From NCBI GenBank assembly GCA_963753245.1, contig CAVWBK010000002.1:924607-988606 (forward strand): a stretch of DNA of 64,000 bases, in the 5' to 3' direction. The notes beneath the pieces are model-generated. The model did no database searches. It had not been told where the DNA came from and saw nothing but the letters and a program-made list of their open reading frames with translations. Shown here piece by piece: positions 18,241 through 26,312 of this stretch (position 1 is the first letter of the stretch; the number at the start of each line of letters is the position of its first letter). The DNA is from VRUE01 sp963753245. Lineage in GTDB: Bacteria; Actinomycetota; Thermoleophilia; Solirubrobacterales; 70-9. The position numbers and the translations under genes were made by a program.

Positions 18241-18972
18241 TCAAGCGCTGCTTCCCCCTCCCGTCGGGCGCCGAGACCGCACCAACGCCGCCCCGCCGGC
18301 GAGCAGCCCGAGGGCGCCGAGGATCAGGGCCGCGATCCCGAGACCCTCGCTCGCGCCTTCGCTCGAGGACGACGACGATGGCGTTGCCGCGGCTTCGGTC
18401 CCCGGCACCTCGCCGGGAGTCGGCCCGGCCTCACCGCCGGCCACGTCCTGAAGCACGCCTCCTTTGGCGGTGATGTTGACCGTCGGCGCCGGGAATTCGG
18501 CGCTCGGAGCACCGATCCAGTGCACGACTTTGCCGTTGCTGTAGGTCTCCAGCGTCTTGAAAGCCAGCGACTTGCCGGCGATCTTTTCGGGCATCGCGAT
18601 CGACAGCGGGAACTGCATGAACGTCCCGTTGTCGAGGCGCCCGTCGACCGATTTGTCTCCGGTCCAGATCACCTGGGAGATCTCTTCGCTGATCGGACCG
18701 TCTTCGGTGTGGATCGGCTTGGCGAGCTTCTTTTTCACCACCTTGGCGGTCCAGCCCGGGACGTTCTGGATGTCGACGTCGGTGAACCCGGCGGGGAACA
18801 GGGTGTCGACTTTGTAGGCGTAGGCGTTTTCTTCCTCGCCGGGAACCCGGATGTTGAGGGTCGCGAAAGCGCCTTCGGGCACCGTGTTGGGATGGACGCT
18901 GACGTGCGCCTGGGCCGCCGCCGGGATCAGCAGGCAAGCCGCCGCGCAGAATGCCAATGTTCGCTTCAGCAC
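18241..18972 (-). CDS. ycnI: YcnI-like DUF1775 copper-binding protein
   Basis: 243 residues. The signal peptide ends A-A-Q-A, so the mature protein begins H-V-S-V-H-P. DUF1775 members bind copper through the N-terminal His, a Glu and a Trp; E in P-E-G-A-F and W in N-V-P-G-W-T-A-K are present. The DUF1775 domain spans about 23-165, followed by a Ser-rich linker and a C-terminal membrane helix near 212-232. It would be an extracellular membrane-tethered copper chaperone. It lies between copCD and the thiol-oxidoreductase pair, a familiar arrangement. Confidence 0.9.
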   Translation of the reverse strand: MLKRTLAFCAAACLLIPAAAQAHVSVHPNTVPEGAFATLNIRVPGEEENAYAYKVDTLFPAGFTDVDIQNVPGWTAKVVKKKLAKPIHTEDGPISEEISQVIWTGDKSVDGRLDNGTFMQFPLSIAMPEKIAGKSLAFKTLETYSNGKVVHWIGAPSAEFPAPTVNITAKGGVLQDVAGGEAGPTPGEVPGTEAAATPSSSSSSEGASEGLGIAALILGALGLLAGGAALVRSRRPTGGGSSA

Positions 18973-18982
18973 TGGGAACCTC

Positions 18983-19324
18983 CTAGCTCGAGATCTGCAA
19001 AGGATTCAGGTGAAACGGAGGGGCGGGTGGCGCCCGGCCGGCGAGCGAAGACGCGAGCAGGCGCCCGCCGCGGGGCCCCAGTGCCGCGAAGCTCAGCGCC
19101 CGGATGCGAGTGGCCTGTGGTCGCCGCAGGGCTCGCCTGGACCTCGATTTGATCAACCCCGCGCCGGGGTAGCGATCGGCGAGCAGGAAGGCGATCAGGA
19201 CCAAAAACGGGCAGAGGTAGGCGAGTCCCGTTGTGATTTCGGGCGCTCCGAGGCAGAGCAGGATCGCGACCGAGACCCCTAGCAGTGCCAGTCGCAGAGG
19301 AGGGGATGGAATCTGCGGCCTCAT
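18983..19324 (-). CDS. Small two-helix membrane protein (paralogue of 21262-21606)
   Basis: 113 residues with hydrophobic segments at about 10-28 and 34-50, then R-Y-P-G and a basic tail containing a G-R-x-L-A-S...R-A-P-P-A-P-P segment. The same order (two helices, R-Y-P-G, basic stretch, S-R-S-L-R-G-P-P-A-H-P) occurs in the gene at 21262. Its ATG overlaps the copCD stop by 4 bp, so the two are co-translated. Function unknown, presumably linked to CopCD. Confidence 0.7.
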   Translation of the reverse strand: MRPQIPSPPLRLALLGVSVAILLCLGAPEITTGLAYLCPFLVLIAFLLADRYPGAGLIKSRSRRALRRPQATRIRALSFAALGPRGGRLLASSLAGRAPPAPPFHLNPLQISS

Positions 19325-21057
19325 CCGATCGGCACCGAGACCTTGGTCGAGTATTGCTGGAAGGCCGAGACCCGGTCGGTGATCTGCACCTGCCAGGTGC
19401 CGCCGGGGCTGAACTGGGCCCCGCTCAACACGTAGTGACCAGGGCCCGCAACGGTCGCCGTCAGCGGCAACGGCCCGATCTGCTTGGCGGGCAGCAAGGC
19501 GGTCACCGTGAGCTGTTTGGTCGCGGTGAACTGCGATCCGTCCTTGGCGTTGATCAGATAGAGGTGGATCGTGTTGAGGCCGACCTTCGCCGGTTCGACC
19601 GTCATCTCGAGCTCGGCCGGGCCGAGCTTGGTGTTGATCGACACCGGCCCCTGGGCGGCGTCGATCGGCGGCGCATAGGAGACGAGCGCCGCGGTGACCC
19701 CGAAGACCGCCAGCATCAGCGCGAGCTCTGCGCGGAAGCTACGCCGCGCGGCGACGCCGGTACTGCCGAGTGAGGCCGCGCGCTCGACGATCCGCCTCAG
19801 GGCGGGGATGATCCGCTGGCGGTTCCGGAAGCCAAATCCGATCAGGGCCCCGAGCAGGACGACCTTGGCCACGACCAGCAGCCCGTAGGTCGTGTTGAAC
19901 AGGGCGCTGAGGCTGCGCACGTCGATGTAGGCCTGGATAACGCCGGTGATCGCGATCGCGATCACCGCACCGAGGGCGAACGGCGAGAACCTCGCCATAG
20001 TTCCCAGGAGCAGCCGGCTGCGGTCCTCGGGGACGAGCCTGCTGGTTGCGGCGGGCAGCGCCAGCAGGAAGCAGGCGATCCCGCCGACCCAGACGCTCGC
20101 CGCGAGCACGTGGACCACGTTGGTCGGGAAGAAGACCGCGACCGGGCTCTGGATGCTCGGGTGGCCGGCGAAGGCCGGCGTCATCGCCAGGTAGAGCGCC
20201 CCCACTCCGATCGGGATGCTCAGCCAGCGCCTCGCCCGCGGCAGCTTTGCGGCCACGAGGAGGAGGACGCCGAGCAGGGCCCAGTCGATCGCCCTAAGGC
20301 CCCAGACCGTGCCAAAGCGGCTGTGCAGGGTGTCGTGGATGATCGGGCCCTTGAGCGAGGCCCAGAGCGAGACGCCGGCGGCGCTCGCTCCCTGCAGGAA
20401 GATCCCGAGGACGCTGACCGCGACCCCGAGGACGACGGCCACCGCGAGGAGGCGGCCGAAGCGCCGCGAGAACGCCCGCGAGGCCTCCGAGGCCGACCCC
20501 TGGGCTCCGGTGAGAGCCAAGATCGCCGGCCGCCAGGCGAAGAGCAGGAATACCAGCCCCCCGACCAGCAGGGCGATCGAGAGGTAGTCCAGTGCACGGG
20601 TGGCGCCGAAGGCGAGATTGGTCAGCTCACCGCTCTGGTTTTTGGAGATCAGCCCGGCGACCGTGTACTTCGGGGCCGGCCCGGGATGCCCGATGCTGAA
20701 GACGAGGCCGCCGTAGACGATGTGGGTGTCCGCCGAGATCACCCGGTAGGTGGCGGTGTAGGTGCCGTCGGGCAGGTTCGGCTTCAACCCGACCCCCATC
20801 CAGGACTCGTGGCCTTCGGGATGGGTGACGTCGAGGTTGTCGACCTGGTCGCCCTGGGCGTTGTAGACGCGCACCGCTCCGACGGTGCCGCCGACCGGCT
20901 GGTTGTACTTGAAGATCACCTCGTTGGGCTGGGTCTTGACGGTCGCGCCCGTCGCCGGGGAGGTTCCGAGTAGCTGGGCGTGGGCGAAGGCGCTCGCCGG
21001 GGCCAACGCGAGCGCAATGAGCGCGAGGAGGACGGCTCGCGTCGCCAGCCGCGACAC
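19321..21057 (-). CDS. CopC-CopD fusion, copper uptake/resistance protein
   Basis: 578 residues. Signal peptide, then a CopC beta-barrel (about 26-125) whose mature N-terminus HAQLLGTSPATGATV supplies the copper-binding His, with D-T-H near residue 110. An eight-helix CopD domain follows (about 150-450; membrane His in I-H-D-T-L-H-S and V-H-V-L-A-A-S-V-W-V-G-G). The C-terminal ~110 residues form a YtkA/FixH-like beta-sandwich. It would bind extracellular copper and move it across the membrane. GTG start at 21057, directly after the stop of a 50-codon gene. Confidence 0.93.
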   Translation of the reverse strand: MSRLATRAVLLALIALALAPASAFAHAQLLGTSPATGATVKTQPNEVIFKYNQPVGGTVGAVRVYNAQGDQVDNLDVTHPEGHESWMGVGLKPNLPDGTYTATYRVISADTHIVYGGLVFSIGHPGPAPKYTVAGLISKNQSGELTNLAFGATRALDYLSIALLVGGLVFLLFAWRPAILALTGAQGSASEASRAFSRRFGRLLAVAVVLGVAVSVLGIFLQGASAAGVSLWASLKGPIIHDTLHSRFGTVWGLRAIDWALLGVLLLVAAKLPRARRWLSIPIGVGALYLAMTPAFAGHPSIQSPVAVFFPTNVVHVLAASVWVGGIACFLLALPAATSRLVPEDRSRLLLGTMARFSPFALGAVIAIAITGVIQAYIDVRSLSALFNTTYGLLVVAKVVLLGALIGFGFRNRQRIIPALRRIVERAASLGSTGVAARRSFRAELALMLAVFGVTAALVSYAPPIDAAQGPVSINTKLGPAELEMTVEPAKVGLNTIHLYLINAKDGSQFTATKQLTVTALLPAKQIGPLPLTATVAGPGHYVLSGAQFSPGGTWQVQITDRVSAFQQYSTKVSVPIG

Positions 21058-21210
21058 CTAGCCGACCTCCCTGATGCGAGCCGCAGGGTTCGGGGCATCC
21101 TCACCGAAAGCGAGTCGGTTTTTGAAATTTGCCCAGTGGACGAGGGCTCCATCGGCGATGGCCCGCATTGCAGGCCCCGCAGTCGACGCTGACCGTTCGG
21201 CACGCGTCAT
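21058..21210 (-). CDS. 50-residue protein upstream of copCD
   Basis: ATG 21210 with AAAGGAG about 6 bp upstream; the TAG stop is immediately followed by the GTG of copCD, so the two are translationally coupled. The protein is small, soluble and unrecognised (A-L-V-H-W-A-N-F-K-N-R-L-A-F-G in the middle, P-N-P-A-A-R-I at the end). It may be a real small protein or a leader peptide whose translation sets copCD expression. Confidence 0.5.
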   Translation of the reverse strand: MTRAERSASTAGPAMRAIADGALVHWANFKNRLAFGEDAPNPAARIREVG

Positions 21211-21261
21211 GCCTGCTCCTTTCCTGAGTAGCGCACACGGCGCCACCAGGCGTCGCGAGCG

Positions 21262-21606
21262 CTAGCTGACGATCACGAAAGGGTGCGCAGGAGGACCGCG
21301 CAACGAGCGACTGCCGATGAGGAGGGCGAGTCCGCGGGCGCAGACCGCCAAGCTCGGGCGCAACTGACGGATCGCAGCCGGAGCCTTGGGACGCGCTCTT
21401 TGCCACTTCGAGGCAAAGCGGATGATGACGTCCTCTCCGGGATAACGGCCGAGGGCGAGGGCAAGCACGATGAGGATCGCGGGCAGCGCGCCAAGGATCT
21501 CCTCCGGGCCTCCGCCCAGCAGCGTGCAGAGAACCAGCAGCGCGCTCAGAACGCCCGTCAAGAGCGGAGTCAAAAACCGGTGCTCAGCAAGTTTGCTTGG
21601 TTTCAT
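21262..21606 (-). CDS. Small two-helix membrane protein
   Basis: 114 residues from ATG 21606, with GGAGG about 7 bp upstream. Helices at about 13-32 and 36-52, then GRYPGEDVIIRF, a basic stretch and ARGLALLIGSRSLRGPPAHP at the end. It parallels the protein at 18983-19324 in order and motifs, so the copCD gene is flanked by paralogues. The gene is probably the first of the copper operon running left. Function unknown. Confidence 0.65.
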   Translation of the reverse strand: MKPSKLAEHRFLTPLLTGVLSALLVLCTLLGGGPEEILGALPAILIVLALALGRYPGEDVIIRFASKWQRARPKAPAAIRQLRPSLAVCARGLALLIGSRSLRGPPAHPFVIVS

Positions 21607-22060
21607 CACCACGCCTCCAGACTGGGAGTCTGACGGATCGCTCGTCAAGTTGCTAGTGCCCTCGCTACGCTGGGCGCATGTGCGCGGCGTGTGCCTTGAC
21701 CGCAATGGCCGGAGCCTCGGGTGCAAGGAGCTGGCTGCAGGCCCACCACGCCAGCTGGCTGACTGAGCAACGTCTTAAGAGAGCGACCGTCGGCGTCTTC
21801 GTGATTGCGACCATCGCCGGCACCACCAAAATGAGCGGCTCCTCGGCACCCCCACAGCACCGGCCGGTGCATTCGGTCCCGCACGCTGTCGCAACCCGCT
21901 AGAGCGGACCAACCCCCACGTGCCCGGGACACCTCCCGACTCCATAGCGCCGCCTTCATTCGCGTTACCCACGCTGCGGGCAATGCCCATGGGCGACCGG
22001 CCGTGAAGGACGATTTAGGTGCGGGGTTTGTGCGACAACCTCTAGCCGGAGCCTTCTCAA
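21607..22060. other. Intergenic, no gene
   Basis: No supported frame. It holds the upstream region of the copper operon and ends at a tRNA-Met scar. Confidence 0.5.
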
Positions 22061-22105
22061 TAGCGGGCAGGATTCGAACCTGCGACCTTAGGTTTATGGG
22101 CTTGC
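22061..22105 (-). repeat. Degenerate 3' part of tRNA-Met (scar C)
   Basis: On the minus strand: CCATAA (CAT anticodon), then GGTCGCAGGTTCGAATCC and TGCCCGCTA, i.e. T-arm and acceptor strand of an elongator tRNA-Met. The anticodon stem no longer pairs and two acceptor bases are missing compared with the copy at 25690-25735. It is not a functional tRNA. It probably marks an old integration at a tRNA-Met gene. Confidence 0.6.
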
Positions 22106-22303
22106 TCGGGAAGCTGGCCCGGCTGTGGCTCGTGCCCAGGGAGCTGGTCTGATTTGGGCCGGCGGCTAAGTGCTCGAGCCCTGGCGATCTCGTGCGCGGC
22201 AAAGAAACCCGAAGGGTCCCGGCCGCGGCACTCGAGGAGGCGCCTGACGCCCTTCAGAACTCTGGTCGGATGCACAGTCCCGATTGGCCTTCGTGCGATC
22301 CGA
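22106..22303. other. Short intergenic next to tRNA-Met scar
   Basis: Minus-strand frame 22057-22275 begins in this stretch and reads into the tRNA relic; no protein is supported. Confidence 0.4.
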
Positions 22304-23161
22304 TCACTGTGAAGGTAGACGGCGAGGGGTTCTGGTCCGAAGGTCGTTCGGTGCGAGCAGGCGATAGGCGATCAGCACGATCGCAATCATGTAGGAAATC
22401 GAGCCAGGCACCCACATCACGCCTGCCGCGAACTGCTGGTCGGTCAAGGCCGAGATATGACCGGGTCGACTGGCGGCGTCGGCGTAGGGAGAGTAGAGAG
22501 GAGAGGTGGCCAGCGCAAGCACGATCGCGAGCATCCAGCCGACCACCAGGGTCGAAGTTAGATAGGCAATTTTTCCCGGCTCACTCAGCGGCGAGCGCCA
22601 GGGCGGCGAATAGATCACGCGAGTCCAGAGCAGGAGGGCGCTGGCGAAGAAGGTGAGATGCTCGAGAGCGTGAATGGGCGGCGAACGAAGCGCCGCGTCA
22701 TAGAGAAAGGGGAGGTGCCAGGCGACGAAATTCACGTTGAAGATCAGCCACGAGACCACCCCGGTGGCGGCAAGTGAGGCGGCCCGACGGAGCCATGCCA
22801 GCCGCGGATTGCGCACGAACTCGCGGATTGCGGCCCGCCGATATTCGACCGGTATCCCCCGCCACATTCGATTCCATGGCCGAGCGAGGACCAGCAGTGG
22901 AGGCGCTACGGCGATCAGCAGCACGTGCTGGATCATGTGCACCCAGAAGAGTTGGTCGGCAAGACTGTCGATTGGGGAGTCGAGGGCGAGCATGACGGCC
23001 GCCAGGCCGCCGACGAAGGCTGCGCTGCGCCAGAGATCGCCCGCTCGGCGCGTCCGGCTGCTCTCTCGTCCCCCGAGCCAATAGAGAGTCGCGGCGGTTA
23101 GCACCCACAGGAGTGCCGGGCCGCCGGTCCAGTCCAAGGGCGTGGAGAGCGCGGCAGCCAT
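22304..23161 (-). CDS. CtaG-type cytochrome c oxidase assembly protein 2
   Basis: 285 residues, seven membrane helices, caa3_CtaG family: FWVHMIQHVLLIAVAPPLLV near residue 72, F-V-A-W-H-L-P-F-L-Y near 147, H-A-L-E-H-L-T-F near 165 and L-T-D-Q-Q-F-A-A-G-V-M-W near 240. It is clearly divergent from the copy at 15677. It follows SCO1 and a 54-residue membrane protein on the same strand, forming an oxidase copper-insertion operon. Having two CtaGs suggests either two oxidases or merging of two modules by integration. Confidence 0.9.
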   Translation of the reverse strand: MAAALSTPLDWTGGPALLWVLTAATLYWLGGRESSRTRRAGDLWRSAAFVGGLAAVMLALDSPIDSLADQLFWVHMIQHVLLIAVAPPLLVLARPWNRMWRGIPVEYRRAAIREFVRNPRLAWLRRAASLAATGVVSWLIFNVNFVAWHLPFLYDAALRSPPIHALEHLTFFASALLLWTRVIYSPPWRSPLSEPGKIAYLTSTLVVGWMLAIVLALATSPLYSPYADAASRPGHISALTDQQFAAGVMWVPGSISYMIAIVLIAYRLLAPNDLRTRTPRRLPSQ

Positions 23162-23295
23162 AGCGCAACCAAAGTTAGATCAATTTTCAAAAAACGGGCG
23201 ACCTTCGACTACGGGAGTCACGCCGAGGGACTCAACCGCCCCACCCGGGTACTGCTCGCTTCCTCACTTCCCGCCGCCCGCAGCGCGCGAAGCGC

Positions 23296-23460
23296 CTACA
23301 CCGATGAGAGGTGATCGCCGGAACCACCGTCTCCATTGCGCCTTCGCTCGCGGCGGTTGCTGAGCCCGAGCCAGATGCCCAAGATCGGAACCGGGGCGAA
23401 GAAAATGATTGCCGTGTACCAGTGCTGAAGACAGCCGAGAACGAACATTGCGCGGCTCAT
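23296..23460 (-). CDS. 54-residue membrane protein between SCO1 and CtaG
   Basis: Reads MSRAMFVLGCLQHWYTAIIF then F-A-P-V-P-I-L-G-I-W-L-G-L and a basic tail. One long hydrophobic helix with a positive-inside C-terminus. It starts 46 bp after SCO1 and precedes ctaG2, all on one strand, so it is plausibly a small accessory subunit of oxidase assembly. The ribosome binding site is weak. No family is named. Confidence 0.6.
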   Translation of the reverse strand: MSRAMFVLGCLQHWYTAIIFFAPVPILGIWLGLSNRRERRRNGDGGSGDHLSSV

Positions 23461-23505
23461 CTTACCGCTACTCAACGCGCTCAGCCCCGATGTCGAGCCG
23501 TGGAG

Positions 23506-24198
23506 CTAGTCCTGAAGCAGCTTCGGCAGATCGTGAATGATCTGCTCGGGCTGGAAGTTCTCCGGATAGATCGTCGTCAACTTCCCGCTGGCGCTGATCC
23601 CATAGATGAGCGCCGTGTGGGCGACCAGTTCGGGGTTTTCGGAGTCGACGGTCGAACCGACGTTCCAGGCTTCCCAGACTGAGCCGAGTTGGTCGGCACT
23701 GCCGATCAGATATTTCATCCTGCCGGTCATCTGATGCGCTTTCAGGAAGTTGGCAACCGCTTCGGGGGTGTCGCGCTTTGGATCGACGGAGATCGCGACG
23801 ATCTGGAGTTGTTTGCTGCGATATGGCCCCAGCTTTTCGAGGGTGTTATGGAGCTGGGCGGTCATCAGCGGGCAGATGTCGGGGCAATGGGTGTAGAGGA
23901 AGGTGACGAAGACAGCCTTGCCGAGGTATTTGTGGAGGCTCACCCGTTCGCCGAGGTAGTTATGCAGGCTTCCGACCGTCGGCGCGGGCTTGCGCGGTGA
24001 GAGTAGCTGTCCTTCAAATCCGGTCACAGATTTGCTTTGCACATTGCCGGGAAGTGCCGGAGATTCGTTGTTGTTGAGAAGGAGAATGGTGACGGTTGCA
24101 AGCACCACCGCGATGAAAAGGACCGGAAGGAACGCCTCCATGGGGACGTCCCTGCGCAAACCAGGTCGGTGCGGAGGTCTTGGGTTCTCGACAGCCAT
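23506..24198 (-). CDS. SCO1/SenC copper chaperone for cytochrome oxidase
   Basis: 230 residues from ATG 24198 (the frame is open to 24288; an internal ATG 19 codons on is also possible). One membrane anchor (about 22-41), then a thioredoxin-fold SCO domain. Copper ligands are C105-P-D-I-C109-P and H194 in L-V-A-H-T-A-L-I-Y-G. D-P-K-R-D-T-P-E near residue 139 is also family-typical. It delivers copper to the Cu-A site of oxidase subunit II outside the membrane. First gene of the SCO1-small protein-CtaG operon. Confidence 0.93.
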   Translation of the reverse strand: MAVENPRPPHRPGLRRDVPMEAFLPVLFIAVVLATVTILLLNNNESPALPGNVQSKSVTGFEGQLLSPRKPAPTVGSLHNYLGERVSLHKYLGKAVFVTFLYTHCPDICPLMTAQLHNTLEKLGPYRSKQLQIVAISVDPKRDTPEAVANFLKAHQMTGRMKYLIGSADQLGSVWEAWNVGSTVDSENPELVAHTALIYGISASGKLTTIYPENFQPEQIIHDLPKLLQD

Positions 24199-24360
24199 TG
24201 CTCGTTCGACGTTCGGCCCCACCGAAGTCCAGATCGCGGCTACCCACGATAGCGCCATCCGCCATCGATTTTCCGCGCTCAAATTCACATCCCCAATCGC
24301 GCATCCAAGGGCGCCGCGACGAATCTTCTAATAAGGCGGAAGGCGGCCGACAAGAAAAAG

Positions 24361-24758
24361 CGTTTGAGCGCCTTGCGGGACAGGCGGCGTCGCCTTTGCC
24401 CCGCCAAGTGCCCGGAAGCGTCAAGGCGGCGATCAGCGCTGCCAACGAAGTCATCGGCAGGCCATACATTTGAGGCGGCGGCCACGCCTCCTGGTACTCG
24501 GTCGGCTATGACTGTTCTGGTGCGGCCAGCTAAGCGCTCGGCGGCGCTGGCCTGCTCGCCGCCCCCTTACCTCCACTCGACTGGAGAGCCCTGGGTCCGG
24601 GTCGCTGGATCACCGTCTACGCGAACGCGGTTCACGCCTACGCGGTGATTGCCGGCCTTCGCTGGACACCGTCGGCTGCGCGCCGGGGCCCGGCCGGCTG
24701 GCACGCGCCTCTGCCGTATCCGGAGGGGCTCGTGGCGCGGCATCCGCTGGGCAACTGA
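24361..24758 (+). pseudogene. Dead copy of the neighbouring NlpC/P60-like gene
   Basis: The plus frame aligns with the intact gene at 24859 over its whole catalytic part: A-A-N-E-V-I-G-R-P-Y-I-stop-G-G-G-H, V-G-Y-D-C-S-G-A-A-S-stop-A-L, GRWITVYANAVHAYAVIAGL and V-A-R-H-P-L-G-N-stop. Two nonsense codons are single changes from the intact copy's residues (TGG to TGA for Trp, TAC to TAA for Tyr). The central region has lost several codons. The catalytic Cys codon survives. This is a tandem duplication of which one copy decayed. Confidence 0.85.
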
Positions 24759-24858
24759 CGCCAGTTGGTGCTGCCGCCCTCGGCGGTCGCAAAGAAGTGG
24801 ACTGCGATTCCTCGCCCGCGGTTCAAGTTGGCGGGAGGAGAGTCGACGCACAACAGGT

Positions 24859-25473
24859 ATGCGAATCACGGCGGGAAAGACAATGCGCTTGGTGGCGATC
24901 ATCGCGTTCGCTGTTGCCATCGGACCCTCCAGCACCCTGGCCTCAACCGGCGGGGTCGGGACCGAACCCAGCAGCGCCGATAGAAGTGCAACGCCGCCTG
25001 CGCCGGATCTGAGCGAATGCCCGACGGAAACTGGCGGCATGGTCATGGGCACCTGCGTTGCCGTCAAAAAGGCACGGCTGCTGAACGGCAAGGCGATCGC
25101 GCCGCCGGGGGCCGGCGAAGCGGTCAGGCGGGTGATCGAAGCCGCCAACCGCATCCGCAGCACCCCATACGTCTGGGGCGGAGGCCACCAGCTTTGGCGC
25201 TCGGCCGGCTATGACTGCTCGGGCGCGGTCAGCTACGCACTGCACGGCGGCGAACTTCTTGAAGCGCCGATGACCTCGGGCGAACTGATGCACTGGGGAG
25301 CGGCCGGTAAGGGCCGCTGGATCACGGTTTACGCCAACCCGATTCACACCTTCGCCGTGATCGACGGGCTGCGCTGGGACACCGTGGGCGACGCGACCGG
25401 GACGGGGCCGCGCTGGCACCCCGAAATGGTCTCCACGGCCGGTTTCGTCGCGCGGCACCCGCCGGGCTATTAG
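24859..25473 (+). CDS. Secreted NlpC/P60-like cell-wall peptidase
   Basis: 204 residues (196 if the second ATG at 24883, with GGGAAAG upstream, is used). Signal peptide MRLVAIIAFAVAIGPSSTLA, a variable cysteine-containing linker, then the catalytic region: T-P-Y-V-W-G-G-G-H-Q near residue 104, nucleophile Cys in G-Y-D-C-S-G-A-V-S, and His in ANPIHTFAVIDGLRW. The A-N-x-x-R-x-x-P-Y-x-W-G-G-G-H...Y-D-C-S-G layout is that of NlpC/P60 hydrolases that cleave peptidoglycan stem peptides. It stands alone beside its dead paralogue, between the two tRNA-Met scars. Confidence 0.85.
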   Translation: MRITAGKTMRLVAIIAFAVAIGPSSTLASTGGVGTEPSSADRSATPPAPDLSECPTETGGMVMGTCVAVKKARLLNGKAIAPPGAGEAVRRVIEAANRIRSTPYVWGGGHQLWRSAGYDCSGAVSYALHGGELLEAPMTSGELMHWGAAGKGRWITVYANPIHTFAVIDGLRWDTVGDATGTGPRWHPEMVSTAGFVARHPPGY

Positions 25474-25663
25474 GCCAGCGGGGCCGGGAGTGACTAGGCG
25501 GGCTGGACGGTCCACCGGAAGCTGGGCGCGTCCCATCACGGAGGTAGACAGCGAATTTTCAAGGCCGACCGTTCAGCAGATGCAAGCAAGCGAATGCGCC
25601 ACGGTCGTCGGACTTTGTCCCACCTAAGTACCCCCCAATCGCGATTGGGTCTCGGACACGAGA
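25474..25663. other. Intergenic upstream of tRNA scars
   Basis: No gene. CCAATCGCGATTGG at 25636-25649 is a perfect 14-bp palindrome of unknown role. Confidence 0.4.
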
Positions 25664-25684
25664 AAAGCGCCGCTGCGGGGCTTT
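25664..25684 (-). terminator. Terminator of the tRNA-Met relic
   Basis: AAAGCGCCGC and GCGGGGCTTT pair over ten positions with one mismatch, followed on the minus strand by a T-rich run. It lies directly 3' of the tRNA-Met part. Confidence 0.55.
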
Positions 25685-25689
25685 CTCTA

Positions 25690-25735
25690 TAGCGGGGGCA
25701 GGATTCGAACCTACGAACTTCGGGTTATGAGCCCG
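25690..25735 (-). repeat. 3' part of tRNA-Met (scar D)
   Basis: On the minus strand a full anticodon hairpin TCGGG-CTCATAA-CCCGA (CAT anticodon), a variable loop, a T-arm around GGTTCGAATCC and acceptor strand GCCCCCGCTA. D-arm and 5' acceptor strand are absent, so it is not functional. Better preserved than scar C at 22061; the two bracket 3.6 kb containing ctaG2, SCO1 and the NlpC genes. Confidence 0.65.
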
Positions 25736-25814
25736 ACTTCTGCAAATCGTCCCCCTTTCAACCTAGTTGCGCCCGCCTCAAGACGCGGAAACCCCGCTGC
25801 AGCAAGGTTTCCTG

Positions 25815-25859
25815 AGGGGTGGACGACCGGATTCGAACCGGCGACCGCCTGGACCACAA
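25815..25859 (-). repeat. attachment-site-like repeat: 3' half of tRNA-His (copy B)
   Basis: Exact 45-bp copy of 15266-15310. The 5' tRNA half is missing here too. To its right lies another diverged integrase-tail relic (about 25870-25967), then the MazEF pair and the intact integrase. Copies A and B are 10.5 kb apart in direct orientation. Confidence 0.75.
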
Positions 25860-25967
25860 TTGTGGAGATTGGGCTGATTTGGCTTGATCCGTGCCTGGGT
25901 CAGCTGGGTTGAGTCGACCCGAGCCAGGCGTGGCTGATTCGAAATTGTCCCCCTTTTGTCCCCCCCG

Positions 25968-26312
25968 TCAGCGCAGCAGGACCCGGCAGCGCTTCAGCAG
26001 CTCCTCGAGAGTTTTCGCACGCAAGCTGCCGAGCCGTCGGCTCAACCGCTCGTGCGAGACTGCGCGCAGCTGCTCGGGCATCGCGAAGCCCTTCTCTCTT
26101 AGGCCGCCCTCCGAGGCCGGAATCGCCAGATGGAGAGTGTTGTCGAAGTCGGTCCGCGTAAGAGGCACGGCGAGCGATAGGCCGAGCCTCGTTTGGTTCA
26201 GCTGGTCGACCGAGACGATCACGAAGGGACGAGACTTCGCCTGCTCCCTCCCCCGGGTCGGATCGGGGTCGGTCCAGTAGACGTCGCCCTGGTGGGGTCT
26301 GGGCTCTACCAC
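25968..26312 (-). CDS. MazF/PemK-family endoribonuclease toxin
   Basis: 114 residues. Family motifs: G-D-V-Y-W-T-D near residue 9, R-P-F-V-I-V-S-V-D-Q-L-N near 29 (substrate loop), V-P-L-T-R-T near 50 and P-E-Q-L-R-A-V-S-H-E-R-L near 79. MazF toxins cut mRNA at short motifs and arrest growth. It overlaps the upstream antitoxin by 7 bp. The pair sits between the tRNA-His repeat and the integrase, a position suited to stabilising an integrated element. Confidence 0.9.
   Translation of the reverse strand: MVEPRPHQGDVYWTDPDPTRGREQAKSRPFVIVSVDQLNQTRLGLSLAVPLTRTDFDNTLHLAIPASEGGLREKGFAMPEQLRAVSHERLSRRLGSLRAKTLEELLKRCRVLLR

Noticed and set aside
15266..25859. Calling complete tRNA genes at the four tRNA-like sites
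   Set aside because: D-arm and 5' acceptor strand are absent at all four; they are fragments.
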